DNA of 64,000 nucleotides from an uncultured Flavobacteriales bacterium (GTDB taxonomy: Bacteria; Bacteroidota; Bacteroidia; Flavobacteriales_D; Sanyastnellaceae): contig CALSMK010000007.1 of assembly GCA_943787435.1 (NCBI GenBank), positions 1 to 64,000 of the forward strand, read 5' to 3'. The notes below the pieces were generated by a model. It was given only the letters and a program-made list of their open reading frames with translations. It was not told where the DNA came from and made no database searches. A program made the translations under genes and the position numbers. Below, piece after piece: positions 62,801-64,000 of this stretch. Each line of letters begins with the position of its first letter. The first letter of the stretch is position 1.

Positions 62801-63994
62801 GGAATCGGCCATCATTTCGGACCGCGCCTCCAACCAGACATTTTCGTTTCTGGCCCACTGCTGCTCCTGTCTGCTTAGCCATTCACCCCTCCAACCAGCG
62901 CGTTCTTTCCTTGACCAGGCCTCATTCGACGCGTCCAATCCGAGGCTCCATTCTTCCATGAGGGCATCGCCTTCCTGGACCTTCAATACCCCCAAGTCTT
63001 CTTCTACACCTTTTACACCGCGCCTGGCATCCACCCAATCTGCCCAGCGCATCATCAGTGACGCCACGTCGGTGCCTCCTGCGTCCAACAACTCCCTGAG
63101 GGCCAGTTTTTCTCTTCTTCCCGCCATGGCTGCTTCCCCTGCCACTTGGGCCAGCGAAGCTTTTGAAGCGCTTTGAACAGCGTAGCTCCATGTATCCAGC
63201 ATGTTGCGAATCCCCTCAAAGTCGGCACCATCCTTCAGGGATGCATCAACGAGGTCAGCTTGAGGTTGCCATGACTCTAAGTCCTCCATGAGGTCATAAA
63301 TCTCCCCAGCTGTAGCCATGTCAGGGTCATCCAAAAAGACCGTCTCCAATTCCAGGATTCGCTGCAGCTTGCTCTCCCACAGCGCCACCAAAGCTTCTTC
63401 ATCTTGAACCCTCCAGGCATCAATGTGCTCTTGACTTGGAGATGGCTGATTCTCAAAAATGAACGCTCCTCTTTCCTCTGGAGAAAGGCCAGCACTCTCC
63501 TTCATCAATTGGCTCACATCACCCTCTGCATCAACACTCTCCGAAGCGATGGCTTCGAAATTGGTGTCCATCTGTTCCTGGTCGCTTTCGCCCACTTGTC
63601 CATCTGAAGCATCACCATCCAAACTTTCTCGTCCGTCCAATTCTTCCGTCCGAGAAAGTGCAGGGTCTGAAGACATCCCGTTTTCATCCACCAAGTCGTC
63701 AGCCACCAAGTCAACCGTTTGGTCATTCCTGACAGGACTGTCTTGAGGGGTTGAAGGGTTGACCTCGGCCAGGTCTTCCTCCAGAGCTTCCTCTGTGGTC
63801 TCTGTTTTGGTCTCTGCCAAGGCTTGCTCAGAAGCACCGAGGGCAGCAGGAATCTCCTCTGACTCAATCTGTTTGGATACCCATGCGCTCCAACCCAATG
63901 CTGATGATTCCGAAACCACATCGGATTCCGCGCCCACTTCGCCTTCTGGGCCTTCTGGGTTTGAAATGGAAGAATCCTTGGGGCCTTTATTCAT
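59849..63994 (-). CDS. Large acidic coiled-coil protein with three C-terminal SPOR-like domains (possibly 5' partial)
   Basis: 1381 residues if the ATG at 63994 is the start. The frame stays open through the last six bases of the window and no ribosome site is visible, so it may extend further. The first 1,000 residues are acidic and low in hydrophobics, with Trp-rich helical segments (DAWRVQDEEALVALWESKLQ, ERAGWRGEWLSRQEQQW) and a central Ala/Glu repeat (AELEAEEAAAAMAA) likely to form a long helix. The C-terminus carries three related modules: EYKIQIGAFRKALP (about 1050-1127), VYSVQVGAFRGVPDE (1190-1267) and VGWEVELGEYSSTIP (1304-1381). The first two fit SPOR, a peptidoglycan-binding fold of division proteins. 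No signal peptide or membrane helix is visible in this part. Function is unknown. Confidence 0.75.
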   Translation of the reverse strand: MNKGPKDSSISNPEGPEGEVGAESDVVSESSALGWSAWVSKQIESEEIPAALGASEQALAETKTETTEEALEEDLAEVNPSTPQDSPVRNDQTVDLVADDLVDENGMSSDPALSRTEELDGRESLDGDASDGQVGESDQEQMDTNFEAIASESVDAEGDVSQLMKESAGLSPEERGAFIFENQPSPSQEHIDAWRVQDEEALVALWESKLQRILELETVFLDDPDMATAGEIYDLMEDLESWQPQADLVDASLKDGADFEGIRNMLDTWSYAVQSASKASLAQVAGEAAMAGRREKLALRELLDAGGTDVASLMMRWADWVDARRGVKGVEEDLGVLKVQEGDALMEEWSLGLDASNEAWSRKERAGWRGEWLSRQEQQWARNENVWLEARSEMMADSMAIAEAAAKLEAEEAAAAAMAAAELEAEEAAAAMAAAELEAEEAAAAESLAAVEAAAVQAAAEAKVRSDQDAAAAQALAASEAATEPQAEQAVAAVEAQASSTHGEPEVADGQESMVSEEVDVPVDDQGILEWVSISADPFGDDDETTLIGFVFPNSSAKNSGADIGEADSQVTSAWAGRITDSRKVSRAWDEFAQASGGAGLPMVVTLDDLNSMEPELKSAYLDLRGTMLEELDEWVESEEAKGVQIEQQLEELSVLSFGTDEEQRVNGLSALLTKAQAASEAMRLDESESPQGKLDGEELFLAQEKREGLALKAAAAWEALLLEWDEQGPILSAAASQTSVAVAAQPDDSEEEKEGQEAESQTEADEDLVQAVDEAREEPAGMETSADEDGWVEAKGPTDIEAVPFFDNATKEEVTEWMRLLDRAVEDTSADEGGTVGENAWLPEDLELIAAWSNWRRVRSRNEDNALSRSKMSRWEKSLFFAERDVREAWERVDALGFENRLIMSSEPMADSAMSPTSLPEGDSGSSLVEVSAVEAVDDLADEAVDDSADGSEGKSMEVVADETSTSASMGLNNSPLNDVNERRASAFGVVLPAAEVVGQGTSSGSGVAIRPIDRVAMERAILGSASLDLNEGNSAAETFAVESGAPRSDGVEYKIQIGAFRKALPAALFAAFNPMWAQSLSNGITRYMAGSFDAYDPAVVARDAIRSLGYDDAFVVRFVDGERVRGSRPPVDELAQERVNQQASSRATASNEPQGELGESTVDPAGVVATSNAPSTAQNIPTWNNIRGRVYSVQVGAFRGVPDENAVAKLGTLTREDAGTDGWLRLFSGRFEDEQSAAEHRDELRLDGREDAFVVVYINGKRIPLLEASTTAVGSLVGMGEAAPSETGSEQKASQDEGSEGVMVGWEVELGEYSSTIPVRLANAILDAPLGWGIRSLREQGFTRYITRKSPNQSEAQSWLNQAKEMGFDQARLIESGGN

Positions 63995-64000
63995 TCGCCC

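Overview
The window reads as a chromosomal segment of a member of the Bacteroidota, most likely a marine Flavobacteriales-type lineage. The evidence is the gliding gene gldG, three secreted proteins with type IX secretion (T9SS) C-terminal sorting domains, Cys-rich repeats of the GCTD..A.NYD..A..DDGSC kind, Bacteroidota-type families (START-like, DUF2797, DUF5723) and at least nine promoter-like TAnnTTTG boxes. Nothing indicates a plasmid, phage, insertion sequence, integron or CRISPR array. There is one tRNA gene (Met, CAT anticodon). Genes are densely packed, and ten junctions are 4-nt ATGA overlaps.

Layout. (1) 1-4.85 kb: a plus-strand operon of gldG (cut by the left edge), a DUF4340 protein, a thiolase, a PaaY-like protein and trmN6. 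(2) 4.85-5.5 kb: a START-like protein, tRNA-Met and a strong terminator. (3) 5.6-16.95 kb: two very large tandem genes for secreted, Cys-rich, Ca-binding-type repeat proteins. They share an N-terminal domain I do not recognise and an EF-hand/dockerin-like C-terminus. The second also carries a type I copper domain and a 26-30 copy array of a 177-bp repeat whose reading frame is broken at about 16 places. (4) 17-34 kb: a periplasmic thioredoxin, small hydrolases, an SDR protein, YqgE, an M14 peptidase, and a minus-strand operon paaZ - S41-like - secreted protein - GH92 - class III aminotransferase. (5) 34-35.7 kb: a T9SS protein with the same unrecognised N-terminal domain, then about 730 bp without a gene. 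(6) 35.7-57 kb: housekeeping genes including a TPR gene, gyrA, clpC, an ftsB/divIC-like gene, ychF, split transketolase genes around a vWA protein, dapA, msrA, ilvE, a response regulator, rnz, a STAS protein, pyrB and pyrR. (7) 57-64 kb: rpsA with long low-complexity tails and a 1381-residue protein ending in three SPOR-like domains.

Frame breaks occur in gldG (an extra C in a C6 run), in essential rpsA (a one-base loss plus a scrambled AEEAPA tract) and in the giant repeat gene. In the repeat tracts most breaks lie exactly where two repeat variants differ, and the bases look like a merger of both variants. Assembly or consensus error is therefore the most economical explanation, and these genes are annotated as single reading units.

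The most unusual content is the secreted-protein group. A domain of about 170 residues with TYRVY and YDSWVTIG signatures occurs four times in three proteins. It is combined with extremely Cys-rich repeat arrays, a cupredoxin domain, and two kinds of C-terminus: a T9SS sorting domain in one protein and an EF-hand/dockerin-like end in the other two.
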